Positions 1 to 12,880 of a stretch of DNA of 64,000 nucleotides are shown here, piece by piece (position 1 is the first letter of the stretch; every line of letters starts with the position of its first letter). The stretch spans positions 9,983,501 to 10,047,500 of the forward strand of contig OZ014411.1 in NCBI GenBank assembly GCA_963965975.1. The letters are read 5' to 3'. The notes below the pieces were generated by a model that worked only from the letters and a program-made list of their open reading frames with translations, was not told where the DNA came from and made no database searches. The position numbers and the translations under genes were made by a program. The stretch is from Xestospongia bergquistia (lineage: Eukaryota > Porifera > Demospongiae > Haplosclerida > Petrosiidae).

Positions 1-786
1 TTGCTAAAGCATTCAAAATAAGACTTGTGAAAGTGGATAGATAAAATCATAAGTTTCAACATTAAATAATCCTTCTAGTTTTACAGTTATTGGAAGGTGA
101 AAAGAATGACAAGAACAACATCATGTCAAATCTACGTAGGTACTGCTACCACCTCTCTGATATGTGTGTATATAAACATGTTGTCCAAAACATTAGAAAT
201 ACCTGTCACACTGCACATGGCAGAGAGTAAAGACTATTGACAAGCTAAATAGCAAGATCTATTGGCTTGATAATGGCAAATGTTAGAGAACAGTGTCAAA
301 TCTGCACTATCTGGCAAGAAAATAACCCATTTCTTAATCAAAGTTTCATTTACTACATTGCAATTGCTGTGGATACATCCATGTAATAATATGGGAAATA
401 CATACCTTAATTATGTCAATTTACAATAGAAAAAAAAAAAAACAATATATAATAATAGTAGTTCGCTCTATAGTTAATAAAGCTAGTTAAGGCCATGTTG
501 TCAACTTTCAATCAAAGCAAAAATGTAAAGACTGTTGCTGTATTGTGAACATTGTTATGTTAATGAATAAATTTCTGTGAGAATTTAATTTTGTGTCCTT
601 TTATGGTCAGTAATTAGTTAATAATAAGTAAAAACAAGTGAGAATATTGTTTTTACATTGCACAAAGCTCTTTTGTACAAGTACAACAAATTAAAAATTG
701 CTTGTATTTTTAAGGAAGAAGATATTACATTCTTCAAATATAAAGTGTTTCTAACACTACATATCAAAAAAGAAATAGATGCTTAC
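1..786. other. intronic sequence, no gene seen
   Basis: AT-rich sequence downstream, in the minus-strand sense, of the last visible ankyrin exon of gene A. I read both strands for the ankyrin exon pattern used elsewhere in this gene and found none, so it is most simply the next intron, with further exons off the left edge. A short A-run lies near 429-441. Confidence 0.5.
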
Positions 787-3700
787 TTTGTTAACATGGT
801 TAAGAGTGGCTCCTCTCTGTGTTAAAATCAAAACGATATCTTTGTGTCCCTTCTTTGTTGCTAACATTATAGAAGTATATCCTTCCTAAACAGAACATAA
901 TAAAACCATTAATGTACATAATGAATCAGAATTATGACTGCTATACATTATCTGTACTAGATCAATAGTCATTACACTACAATAGGTATATTTTTCAAAA
1001 GTCTTGATCACAATTATACATAATAAGTATAAAAGTTGACATTATCCAGTAGCAAAAGTGAATACACTGAATTTTTGGTAGAATTGACAAAGCTGGCATC
1101 CCAAGACAATGCAATCATATGTTTTAACTTTAACATACACGTCATGCTTAATATACAAATAAAAGGAATTTTAAAGACTATGTTTTTTATCATTACAATA
1201 TAAGACAAGTGTAGAACTACTGTCACAGTTTAAGTGATTAACAAACATCAGGACAATAAGACCAAATCACTGCTAACAACATAATAACAAAACAAAATAA
1301 AAAACACTAATTTTTGTGTATAGAATTGCAAACAACCTTCAAATATCTTATATTATACTCATAACAGTTATCATCTATTATGAAAAAAATCAAGTATACA
1401 TTTGTAAATACATAACTAATTATTCACACATGTACCAATATTAACACCTACAATAAACAAACAAATTCAATTTAGTAATACAGTAGTCTGGTAGTAATGC
1501 CATTAATATCACTGTTACAATCAATATTCATAACAAATTCACTACTACAATACAGTAATATATATAATTAGAAGTTGTACTATAAAATATTAAACTTACC
1601 ATCTATTAGTTTATAAATACCACATTTATAAGACAGGCGACCACAGCACCATAGAAGTGGAGACAAACACAACAATCAACAATAATGCATTGAATATATT
1701 TGCAAATTATGCTACATTATATAATACTTACCTCCTATTATATTTTAAAGACCACATTCAAAAGGCAAGCAATCACACCACCATAAAAGTGGAGACAAAA
1801 AACAATATAGTACAAACAACAATTGGAACATTACATTGAATACACAAACAAATTGTATTACATTATATCATACTTACCGACTATTAGATTATAAAGATGA
1901 CATTCCAAAGACAAGAAGTACAACAACATAAAAGTGGAGAGAACATATTATACAAACAACATTGCATTGAATCAGGCAAGCAGCGGTTATGTAGGGATGA
2001 CCCAGATTGTCCATTGAAATGCATTGGTAGAAACACTGAATATCTCATCCAAAACACAACAGAATATCTCAATACTGATCAGTCTTCCACCCTATGAAAA
2101 TGCCCATGTTTGACCTAACATATATATTTATATAGGCTAAAGCAATGATTCTAAGTATCACACCAAAACATGGTGAAAATATTGAATTGTCTGTGTCTCT
2201 TATTCTTTCTTTGTCCACAACAATAACTCAGTAAATAAAAAATGATTTGTCACCACTTCCAAATATGCAGCACAATCTGAAATGAACTGTTTGGTTTTGT
2301 ATACTACATTTTGATGCTTTAGAAATCAAACCAAGTAATTATTTAGTTGTTATGCTATTTTCAGATGATGTTAGGGAGGACAAAGGGGTCCATTGAATAT
2401 GTAAGCCTGTCTCTTGTATACTGATTTACAATTGACTCATGACAATTTTCCTGCTTCTTCTTCTTCTTAAAGATGATGTTTGTTTATTAACTGTGCCAGC
2501 TAAGCTAACCGAGTTTGTGACTTGTTAATATGGTGTCATCAATCATTGTAGAATTTAGGAAAATTATTTATTACAACTTTCTTATTGTATTTTATAGGAC
2601 ATCCTTGTTGTCCACAACTCATGAAACAATTCCAGGCTCCCAGCTAATTTCTTGTTATCATTTGTCATATTAAAAATAATAATTATTATTTCTTCATCAC
2701 AAATATGTAAGAACACTTTTGTATCAGTGATATATTCATGAATTCTATGCATGAGTATGCTATTATAACATTACAATACAAACCAAAACAATACATTAAA
2801 TACACTTACAAATTATACAATATTATATCATACTTACCTCCTATTATATATATATTATAAAGACCACATTCAGAAGACAGGAATTTGCAATACCATGAAG
2901 TGGAAACAAAAACAACAATATATTATAAACAGCAGTATCACATTTAATGCATGCATAAATTGTACAACATCATATTACACTTACCCTCTATTACAATTAT
3001 TATATAGTCCACATTAAGAGACAAAAAATCACAACACCATAAATGGGGAGACCAAAAAATTAGATAAATTAGAAACAACAGCATTACATTCAGTACACTT
3101 ATGAATTATATTACATTATATTATACTTACCAACTATTATATTATAAAGACCACATTCAGAAGATAATAGTTTACAAACCATAAAAGTAGAGATGGAAAA
3201 AACAATAATATATTATAAGCAACAGCATTACACTCATAAATTGTAATATATTATATCATACTTACCAACTATTATATTATAAAGACAGCATTTGGAAGAC
3301 AGGAAATGACAATACCATAAAAGTGAAGACAACAAACAATAATATATTACAAACAACAACATTACAATTATCAATTATACTACATCACATAATACTTACC
3401 GACTATTAGATTACAAAGACCAAATTCATAATACAAGAAATCACAACACCATAAAAGTGGAAAACAAAAATTAATATAATACAACCAAAATTGCATTTGT
3501 AAATTGTACTACATTTCATAAAAATCTTTCTACAATATATATCACATGTTTGTTGCAAACTGTGACAATTTTATATCAAAGAGGATTGAAATTATAAACT
3601 GGACTATTAGAAAGTATACTATTAAGTTATGAGTAATAATTACATTTATAGTACCTGACTTAATTTAGTTTATATACTATCACTGAATGGAACTATAATA

Positions 3701-4952
3701 TAATATGATGAAATCATTTTTAAGGTTTTATAGAAGCCAATAACTAACGACTGTGAGTCTTTTCAAAAAGATGACAGGATAACTTCACATGAAGAGGGGT
3801 GGTTAATGTCTAAGCTCACTTAATTCATTAACATTTCATATACTATACTATACTAATACACACATTAATGTGTAGTCAAGTACTTTGGTCTATTACCTCA
3901 TTATAAATATATTACAATTGCAGCATATAAACGAGAAAAGTCAGTAAAAAAAACTGTAACAATGTGGTTATCTAATAATGACCATCAAGCTACAATTTAT
4001 ACATTAACAAATTATAGACAAAACACACTCATTTATATAATCTGAATTACCTTAGTAGTGATAATATTGATATCAGCACCATTATCAAGTAATGTTTCCA
4101 CAATGTCTGAGTATCCTTTATAAGCTGCATAATGAAGGGCAGTCCATCCATCCTATTAAATATAAAATTAAACTACTAACAGTCTATCTTTAACAAACAC
4201 AACACTGTAATATAATATTATGCTAACTACATATATCTACATAACATACTTACATAGTACATGAACAATATGACTGTCATCAACACAAGGTATGATTGTG
4301 GTGTATGTACAATAATGTTAGTGTAGTAACATTGAGCAACTACATATACATGTATCTTTTGTACAAGTGTTTGTATAGTTATTAATATCAATTCAATCAT
4401 ACAAGATGGATTTATGCACAAACAGTGAAACAACCAATTGATTTAATTATTAACAACACAAACACAAAATTACTTTAAATTGAATGTACTATAAAATGAA
4501 TGGTGGAGTGTCTGAAATAACTCTAATATGAAGCACTTTATGTCCGTGTATTAATGAAATCCCTGTATTGACTGCCTATTACAAATAATCAAAGGTAATC
4601 AGTATATACAGTAAGTAAAGCAGGCATGAAAAACATGAACTAGTTCACAACAGCAACAGATATATCAATGTAACTATAGAACAAGATGTGATTCCTAAAA
4701 AATGATTAGTGTTAGTAGTCATAACAACAGATGAACAACAAAAGCAAAAATACAAAACACCCAAACATTACTTTTAATAACATTCACGGAAATCAGTTTA
4801 ATTGTATAAGATTAAATTGTGTTTTATAGATTAAAGAATTTTTTTAACTGCACATTTTTAGTTAAATGTGTGGTATATTAATGTCCTCTATCTCAGTATC
4901 AACAACAACCTTGTTGTAGATAACATATATAAGTACATCATGTATGTGCACA

Positions 4953-5015
<63 letters not shown>

Positions 5016-8000
5016 GTGTTATGATAAAAATATCTCTCTGTGGTATCCAATAAGAAAAAGTATATGGTATAAGAAATGCAATGACACAATGTTATAATGA
5101 TACCTTCAATATATATCTTATATTATGCTATAGCTTTGTATTAACATTGATGTATTAATAGTGTAATTTATTCTTTGGCAGACAATAAATGACATCACAA
5201 ATATGAGTGCAACAAAATTACCTACCTTTAAGGAAGGAGGAACTATCTTAAGTCTTCAGTTATAAACAATTTTAATGGTACATATCAATCAAGAAATAGA
5301 TACTTACTTTGTTAACAATGTGTTGATTGGCTCCTCTCTGTATTAAAATCAAAATGACATCTTTGTGTCCCTTCTTTGCTGCTAACATGACAGCAGTATA
5401 TTCCTCCTAAACACAACATAATAAAATGATTAATTATGACAAAAAAGAATTTAACTGTTGTACATTATCTGTACCATATCATTAGTCATTACACTACAAT
5501 AGACATATTTTACAAAATTCTTGATTATAAGTACTATACATAATTATAATTCTAAAATTTGATATTACCCAACAATACACTAAATTTCTTAGCAAAGAGA
5601 AAAAGCTGCCATCCCTTATAAAGATAATGAAATCAGACTTTTAAGTTCGTTTAACAAACACTTCATCTCTCAAATACAAATAAAAGCAAATTTAAAGACT
5701 AGGTTTTACAAACCTAGCCTTTAAATCTAGGTTTGTAAAGTCTAGGTTTTTTATGATACAAGACAAATGTATGTAAAAGTAATGTTGCAATTAAAAAAAT
5801 TTAAAAATATCAGAATAAGAATATATAGAGAATTAAATAGTCACAAATGTATCAATATTAACTGTTAACTATAAACAGTCATACTACATTACTACGAAAA
5901 AAATAAATATACTTAGGAGTTGTACTACATTATATAAAACTTACCGGCTATTATATTATAAAAGAAAGATTCAAAAGAAAAGAAAAGACAATACCATAAA
6001 GTGGAGACATAAGAACGATAGTATAATACAATCAAAACATTACATTAAATACACTTACAAAGTACATTACATTATATATTACTTACCCGCTATAAGATCA
6101 CATTCAAGAGAAAAGTAATCATAACATCATAAAAATGGAGACAAACAATAATTTGATACAGACAACAACATTATACCGAAAACATTTTTAAATTCTATTA
6201 TACTTACCGACTGTTAGATTATAGAAACCACATTCAGAAGACAAGAAATCACAGCACCATAAAAGTGAGACAAAAATAATAATATAATATAACAAAAAAA
6301 TGCATTTACAAATACATCTGTATTATATGTATGTTTGCAAATATAATGACAATGGTATGTTTATATCAAAGAAATTGATAAAACCATTTAAATTTATTTA
6401 AGAAACCAGTAAATGGTTGTTTGCAAATCTTTCAAAAAGATGACAGGATAATTTCACGTAAAGAGGTTTGCTTATTAATTACATTTAAGCTCGATTAAAT
6501 TATTTTTGTTAAGCTACATGTTTTATATGCTATACTATCGTAATAAGCATGTTAATACTATAAACCAGTACTTTTCTATTGTAAATGTGATACAGTTGCA
6601 GTATATAAACTTCATAAAGTCAGGAAAAATACTTGAAACATAATAACAATCTATTTTCTAATAGCAACTATCTAGTCACAGCTTATACAAAATAAATTAC
6701 GTAGAATAAAAACACACTTATTTTTATAATTTAAATAACCTCAGTAGTAGCGATGTTGACCTCAGCACCATTATCAAGTAATGCTTCCACAATGTCTTGA
6801 TGTCCCCTATCAGCTGCATAATGAAGGGCAGCCCATCCATCCTATTAAAATATAAAATTAAGCTATTAACACTCTATCTTCAATGCACAGAATAAAATTA
6901 TCAGTCTTATACATGTTAGTTATACATATCTAAACAATACGTTTATATAGTGCATGGACAAAATGATTGTCAAGGCATGAATGTCATATAATTATATATA
7001 ATAATGCTAGGGTTTAAATAGCTTTTAAGCAACTTTCTAGCTGGAGTGTATCATAACTGCTTAGGTTGTCTCCTTAATTTTATCCAGTGTATTGGCCACC
7101 TCAAAGCCCTCATTTAAACCCAATAATCAATTGAACTTCTGTAGGTACACCTGGAAAGAGAGTTGAAATACTTTTCAGTTATAAACAATCTATATAGGGT
7201 AAGAATGACTTCTGTACTTGTATGGCTATCCCTTGCTTTAAATATTGCATGAATACTTGAGGGTATTAAATTTACCAGGTTACTCAGGATTTCTTGGGGA
7301 ATTTGTGCCCAGATCTATCTAAATTTCCTGACATTTCATCCATGGCTATGGTTGTTGTAGTTTAACAATAATATATTTACCTTTATTCACTTTCTTGTAT
7401 ATAACTCATACTATTAGTAATACAATAACACTCAAACTACTAGAAATACCAGTAACCAGCACTTGATTTTATATCTACACATACTTGCTATTTTTAAGGA
7501 GTAATGCAAAGAGGCTTGTTCACAATTTAAGTGAGTTGTTACATGATCAACATAATAATTAACAAGAAATATAGCAACATTTGTTTAAGCAATGTTGGAT
7601 AATTATCACAAAATTTCTAAGCATAATCATTAAATTAAGTTAAATTTTAAGCCATAACATTACTTTATAGACGAACAAGATATCTTTTAGTCAACTGAAA
7701 TGATAAAGGATAATATTGATCATATTCAAAGGATAAGTTTTTAGACTGACTGTCAAATTAATAAAGTATACCAAATGATTCTAGCTTACCAAGTGATCTT
7801 TACTATTTATATCTGCCCCTTTTGAAAGAGCATCTTTCACTCCTGACAAGTCACCTTTCTTAACTGATTCAATCTATAGCAAAAAAGAAATGACCATTTA
7901 TCATATTAATACTGTAATTATTATCAGATTTCTATGAACTCAGATGTTTTAAATAAATATTATCAGCAATTTATTATTCATTATTTATTATAATATAAAT

Positions 8001-10271
8001 GACAATTAAAACTTTTATTGCCTATCTTGCAGTCTAAAGTTTGTACAATAAGATTATTAATTCTCTAAAATATTAACTTGATGCTGATATATAGCGGTGA
8101 ACAACTAACATTCCTTAATATTGAAGATGACACAAAAAATGAATTGTAACTTGGTCACAATTTGTACGGAGGTCAAACTATGCCATTTTATTTCATTAGT
8201 CATCTTTGATAGTCTATTCAACATCAAAATAAAATTTTCTAATTAGACAAAATCAATATAACATCAATCAACTCCCATGTGTGTATCATATATGCCATTA
8301 CTACTGTACATGTAAACAGGAAGTGGTATACTCCTCCCTTTCTTAGCTATACTATCATGATATTATTAATAAAAGTTCTCTTGGAATTAAGAGTAATATT
8401 TTTAACAAAAACCTTCCTTGCACTGATAAATACGAGGATTACAAGTAAATAGTCAGGGCAATAGGTGAATAAGGCAGTAATTTGACACTTTCATAACTTG
8501 AATCGCCTTAAACTGAGAGTAACTTTGCTCATAGTACTGGTTTCTGTTCTACAGGTATAATTTTGAAGGTTATGTCTAACTTTAATTAATTTATAATAGC
8601 ATTTTCTTTTTAATGCAAGAGTTTATATTGCAAAGTCCAAAAGACAAAAACTTGACAAAACAAAACAAAACATGGTAAATATGACATAAACAAATGTCAG
8701 AAGTGCTACAGTGTCAGCAAATGTCCAGGCATAGAACTAAGACATTGCGCATAAAAGAGGCTACCACAAGAAAACTTGCTATATTGTCTAGATCAATTTG
8801 TACATGTGATACTCGGATGATTTTTCAAATTGTCATTGCTCTTAACATGTGCAGAGAAGTAAAATAACATCTGTGTAAAATGCAAAGCTATTCAAACTTT
8901 AGAAAGCATAAAAGTAGATGAAACTTAGGACATTTCTATGTAGGGTAAGAACTTTAGAACTGTGGGGTCTTGTTTAACTATGATATCTGCAGCCATAGTC
9001 AAGCTTGTGACAACCTGTAACAAGCCCAAAACATACTTTGCAGGGCTCATCAAATTTTCAATTCAATGCCAAAGTACACACATGTAATGAAAACATACCC
9101 CAATAAAAGGCTGTCAAAATAACCAAAGATTATACGATTGTTTAAATATTGAAATGGCTGTCTACAGGAATGAAGTGCTAACAAATCCACCAGACTATGA
9201 GTAAAAAGTCCATTATGGGTTTACAATAACCTTATGCTAATGTCTATCAAGTTTCTCACTAAATGCATGCACCAAATACCAAATGTGTATTCTAACATTG
9301 AGTATTAGATTATGTGTATTCCTATATATATATATATATATATATATAGATAGATATAGATATAGATATATATATATATATGTCACCTTAAATATAAAAA
9401 TGGTACTTAACAGACAAGTGAATTTTGAACAAATGCTTGTGTAAAATGATTGCTATACATCCTTTTTGAGCAGGAAGTCAATGTTATTTTATATACATAA
9501 AGGTCAAGCATTGAACTTGTCACAAATTGAATTTTAGTAACTTCCTGTTCAAGATTGCTGCATAGCAATGATTTATACACAAGTATTCCTTTGAAATTTG
9601 TTTAAGTGTTTAACACTATACTATTATTGATTCAAGTTAACATATTTAATTCATTTTAATTTTAGTAGTAAAAAATATCAGGTTACATTTCAGCTCCCCC
9701 CCCCCCCCCCCAAATTTTTTTATGACCCTGTGTTAGGTACCATTTTTGTATTTATGGTCACATATATATTATATATATATATACAAGTAATATGAGCTTA
9801 CAAAACATTGGAAAGCAAAAAGTAGATGAAACTTTTCTATGTAGGGTAAGAATTTTAGAACTCAACAAGCTCAAAACAAACTTTGCAGGGCTCATCAAAT
9901 TTTCCAAAAGTACACACATTTAATGAAAACATACCCCAATAAAAGGCTGTCAAAATAACCAAACATTATAGCATCTTTTAAAATCATTTAATATTGAAAT
10001 GGCTATCTACAGGTTTAGGTTAATGAAGTGCTAACAGATCCACCAGACTATGAGTAAAAAGTCCATTATGCATTTACAATAACCTTATGCTGATGTCTAT
10101 CAAGTTTTACACTAAATGCATGCACCAAATACCAAATGTGTATTTTTAAAGTTGAGTATTAGATGATATGTATTCCAATAGATATATATATAATAATATT
10201 ATACACACATACGTACATACATACATAAAATATAAATATACATACAAGTAAGATGAGCTTACCAATGCCAT
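787..10271 (-). CDS. ankyrin-repeat protein, 5' part (gene A)
   Basis: Six exons on the minus strand, each with AG acceptor and GT donor: 10263-10271 (three codons, MAL), 7790-7873, 6740-6841, 5308-5406, 4051-4152, 787-885. All introns are phase 0, and the exons encode 3, 28, 34, 33, 34 and 33 residues. Exon 2 encodes a capping ankyrin repeat starting [16 protein letters not shown]. The next four are complete ankyrin repeats, alternating a type 1 form (DGWAALHYAADRG, DGWTALHYAAYKG) with a type 2 form (EEYTAVMLAAKKG, EGYTSIMLATKKG). Ankyrin repeats bind protein partners; the partner is unknown. The gene continues off the left edge, so its C-terminal domain is not visible. By homology with gene B (29744-56936) a ROCO GTPase and Death domain are possible but not shown. 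The start ATG is the only one near a donor and matches gene B. Confidence 0.82.
1585..2000 (-). repeat. three diverged copies of the 143-bp intronic repeat
   Basis: Three tandem, diverged units whose splice-like cores (plus strand cttac-NNN-ctatt) lie near 1597, 1730 and 1877. On the transcribed minus strand each reads AATAG, a triplet (ATG, GAG, TCG) and GTAAGT. They sit in the gene A intron between the type 1 exon at 4.1 kb and the type 2 exon at 0.85 kb. Confidence 0.8.
2800..3500 (-). repeat. five diverged copies of the 143-bp intronic repeat
   Basis: Five tandem units in the same gene A intron as the group at 1585-2000. Cores near 2836, 2980, 3128, 3265 and 3398 carry the minus-strand triplets GAG, AGG, TTG, TTG and TCG between AATAG and GTAAGT. 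The rest of each unit is clearly more diverged than in the gene B array, so these copies are old. Confidence 0.82.
4953..5010. repeat. (TA)n microsatellite
   Basis: An uninterrupted alternating TA tract of more than 50 bases inside a gene A intron. The open reading frame across it (mostly Ile-Tyr) is an artefact of the repeat. Confidence 0.95.
5698..5752. repeat. short nested inverted repeat
   Basis: Two inverted copies of a segment of about 22 bp (ctaggttttacaaacctag and ctaggtttgtaaagtctag), each itself a small palindrome, separated by about 9 bases. It lies in the gene A intron between the exons at 5.3 and 4.05 kb on the distal side of exon 5308-5406's neighbourhood and could form a hairpin or cruciform. 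No function is evident. Confidence 0.6.
5925..6290 (-). repeat. three diverged copies of the 143-bp intronic repeat
   Basis: Three units in the gene A intron between the type 1 exon (6740-6841) and the type 2 exon (5308-5406), with cores near 5941, 6084 and 6206 and minus-strand triplets CCG, CGG and TCG. The position after a type 1 exon matches the other arrays. Confidence 0.8.
7000..7360. other. unidentified insert in gene A intron
   Basis: A stretch with somewhat higher GC than its surroundings, in the intron between exons 7790-7873 and 6740-6841. It shares the phrase ctccttaattttatcca with the Tc1-like relic near 54.7 kb, so it may be a fragment of a related element, but I see no terminal repeats or transposase motifs here. 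Confidence 0.25.
9381..9762. mobile_element. foldback or MITE-like element with long inverted repeats
   Basis: The left arm starts GTCACCTTAAATATAAAAAT and the right end, read in reverse complement, starts GTGACCATAAATACAAAAAT, followed on both sides by GGTACYTAACA. Further inward the arms continue to pair: the segment at about 9427-9480 matches the complement of 9538-9600, including a shared GAACAAAT and AGGAAGT. The right arm carries an extra insert with a poly-C tract. The element is embedded in TA repeats, so a TA target duplication cannot be resolved. No coding sequence is present. Confidence 0.65.
9696..9710. repeat. poly-C tract
   Basis: A run of about 14-15 C residues inside the right arm of the foldback element. 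Confidence 0.9.
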
Positions 10272-10400
10272 GATAACGGGTAATGCTTAGATACCAACAC
10301 AGTGAACGCTATGTTACAATTGAACAGATGTCAAAGGATCACTGGAGGCCGGCATCGCTTTAACTCTTAGAGGACCACGCCTATTTAATTTACTAAGATC
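10272..10400 (-). promoter_or_regulatory. 5' flank and UTR of gene A, shared with gene B
   Basis: The sequence directly upstream of the gene A start codon aligns with that upstream of gene B (56937-57096). Both contain a block like TAATGC/GTGTAGATAC, then CACAGTGAA or GACAGTAAA, GTTATGTTACA, GATGTC and GGATCAC. Conservation of the 5' flank suggests a shared 5' UTR and promoter copied with the gene. No clear TATA box or initiator can be assigned. Confidence 0.5.
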
Positions 10401-10870
10401 ACGTAAGAGCAAGTAAAAAACGGGAGTTTATCGAGGAAGAAAAGAAGCATATATAATACGCTTGAATTTCACTTTTCTCAAATAGATGAGTTGCCTTGGG
10501 CCATCAACCAGAATGATAGGTTTGTCGTTCTGACTTATCGGGACATTACTTTGGATATTTGAATGCGCGTGGTGTCCATAGCAACATGGTAGTTTTGTAC
10601 GTTCTTTTATTTGCATAACCTTATATGTAATAAATGAATATGTAATAAATGAAGGACTATGATCAATGAGTGTCTACAGGTATGAACACTCGTCTGGACA
10701 TGTCTGACAGAAAAACAATGTTAGTCTTCAATTCTATCACTACAGATGACACAGTCAATCACTCCTCTTCATTGTCTTTTCCAAGTAACGAGCACCCTTT
10801 TGATTTTTGGTAGCAGCAGCAGAGACTGATGGTGTTACAGATGGTGATACTTCTCTCCCTTCAAATAATG
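10400..10870. other. intergenic between gene A and piggyBac relic
   Basis: No gene recognised. A 62-codon open frame on the minus strand (10428-10616) has no familiar motif and I do not call it. The C-terminal boundary of the piggyBac relic lies at the right end. Confidence 0.4.
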
Positions 10871-10872
10871 GT

Positions 10873-12327
10873 TCAACAAGATAGACATTGAATAATAGCT
10901 CTTTGGAATTGAAGAGTCATTCTGCCTTTGTTAGCGTCTTGATAAATAATATATGTATTCACAACAACCACTTCTAGCATCCAAAAGAATACTTTTCTCC
11001 ACCATTTTATAGACTTGTGTAAGAAAGAGTAAGATCCCATTAACTGGTCAAGTCTGTCTACTCCAAGCATATAATTCATGCACACAACCAGTGATTTCTC
11101 TTTTATAGAATCTGTTGACCCTCTATTGATATAGAAAATAAGAAACACTAAACCATCATTATACATATCATCATTATAATAATTACATAATGTTACCATT
11201 ATCATTTTACCAGGATTATATTTCTGTCATCTTGTTATTGTGTTTTGTTGAAATCATTAGAAAGTTTCTCTTATATTGCCATTCCGTGCAAAGCCATCAT
11301 ATTACTACATCTGTAGCTTTCAGTTGAACCATTTGATCTTTTCTATTATCTTTTGAATTCTACAGGTAATCCTCATTTGTTTGATAACACAGTACCAGTG
11401 ACAGTAATTTCCATTTGTTCTAGTGCATCAGCTAACAAAGGACTAGTGTAAAATCGATCTGTGTAGAGATCATATCCTTTGTCCCTAAGATGATCTGTCA
11501 AGGTTTTAACAACTTTGACTGTATGTGATGCTTCAGGATTGTCAATAAGGTTAGTGTCTTTTCCATAATATATTCATAAATTGTGCATATATCCTGTTTT
11601 ACTGTCGGACAGAATATATGCTTTTAGTCCCCATGCATGGGTATGGCTTGCCTTTCAAATACTGACAAAATGATACTCTCCCCTTGAATGAAATGACAGA
11701 TTCATCTGTATAATTCCAATGTTGAGGATAGCACTTACAAATGCTTTCATTTCAGTTATTGCAACAGGTTTCCAATTCCAATAAGGAGAGCACCTCTTGG
11801 TATACCTTTCCAACTTGTGCTGAACAAATTCATTTGTCTTTTCCACTAGAAAGGTCCAAATAGTACTGGTAAAGAGAAAACTAAAGCATTGCATAGGGTT
11901 TAAGCGAAGCACAGACAATGATGTTGGGTCTGGTTTTATAGTAAAGCTTTTTTTCAGTTGGTGCTTTGTCATTAGCCGTATCAGAGAATGTTTTTCTAAT
12001 AGTTTATATACATTTACTTGTAATTTTACTTCACTTGTATTTATCATTAATTCCATCTCTCTCTTCACTTTCTCCTCTACCTCCTCTTCCTCCTTCCCTT
12101 GTTCCTCTTACTCCCATGCCTCTTCCTATACCTCCTTCTATACCTCCTTTCCTAATACCACATCTCCCTGCTGTAATGTCCATTAGATTACTCTCTATGC
12201 CATCCTCTTCAGACTCACTAAACTACAATTTCATTATCTAGTTCATCATTGTTACTATTCTTATACTCATCATTGCTCTCTTCCTCAGATCGTCTGACCA
12301 ATTTTCAAACACCTGATCAGCATTCAT
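10873..12327 (-). pseudogene. piggyBac-family transposase relic
   Basis: Three collinear minus-strand fragments of a PGBD4-like transposase. The N-terminal part (about 11655-12068) contains NPMQCFSFLFTSTIWTFL and WNWKPVAITEMKAFVSAI, typical of the start of the DDE_Tnp_1_7 domain. The middle part (about 11330-11650) encodes GYDLYTDRFYTSPLLADAL, including the catalytic-type Asp before the F-Y-T-S motif. The C-terminal part (10873-11205) has GVDRLDQLMGSYSFLHKS and KWWRKVFFWMLEVVVVNTYI. An acidic and then Gly/Arg-rich leader, with a possible ATG at 12327, precedes it. Frameshifts separate the fragments and a TGA interrupts the middle part, so it is dead. Terminal repeats and TTAA target sites could not be assigned. 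Confidence 0.88.
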
Positions 12328-12880
12328 GGTTGCTCTATATTAGTAATTTTTTCAATATTATATATATGTATATATTTTTAAAAAAGAACAAACTTTATAA
12401 GAACAAGTAAATGGTGGGTTGACAGAGAAAGTCACTAAAAATAACACACTATATTCTCACAGCTGGTCACCGTATTGTGACAATGGTTGTTAATTAACAT
12501 TCCGCGTGTTACAAAATCGTGACTGTGGTAACTCCGGGAAACCCCTAATTTCAGTACTTTAACGTCAACAGGCAGTGGTTGCTAATCATTGTATTGTAAA
12601 GTTACGGTTTCATAAAGGAAATGAAAGTTTCTTCAGTCAGCATGCTGTGGATACTTTGCAAGATTTGCAGTCGAGATTGTGGGACTGTGATGAAACAGAT
12701 TTTTGCACATTAAAAGTAACGTATTGCTAGGAAAGGATCGTGAATGGTCATGAATGTTTTTTGGCTTTAGAAGTGCTTCATTAAAAGGAATCCGTTACTG
12801 TATAGAAGTGAGGGTAGATATTCCAATTTAAATTCTATTTTCCAAATGCCAATGCTATTTTCCAAAAGAACGTTATGGAA
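12328..12880. other. noncoding flank of piggyBac relic
   Basis: A somewhat GC-richer stretch with no recognisable gene. TTAA occurs near 12492, the target-site sequence of piggyBac elements, but no matching terminal repeat was found. The last 60 bases contain degenerate forms of the adjacent minisatellite unit. Confidence 0.35.

Larger units (their letters stand above)
8880..10160. repeat. direct duplication in gene A intron 1 flanking a foldback element
   Basis: A segment of about 0.4 kb at 8880-9310 recurs at about 9810-10160 in the same orientation with small indels; for example caccagactatgagtaaaaa occurs near 9188 and 10040. Between the copies lie TA microsatellites and the inverted-repeat element at 9381-9762. 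The whole lies in the first intron of gene A. Confidence 0.85.

Noticed and set aside
10428-10616. 62-codon open frame upstream of gene A
   Set aside because: No recognisable motif, no splice signals, and no equivalent in the gene B 5' region.
11966-12241. Proline/serine-rich plus-strand open frame
   Set aside because: It is the complement of the Gly/Arg-rich and acidic leader of the piggyBac relic, which runs on the minus strand.
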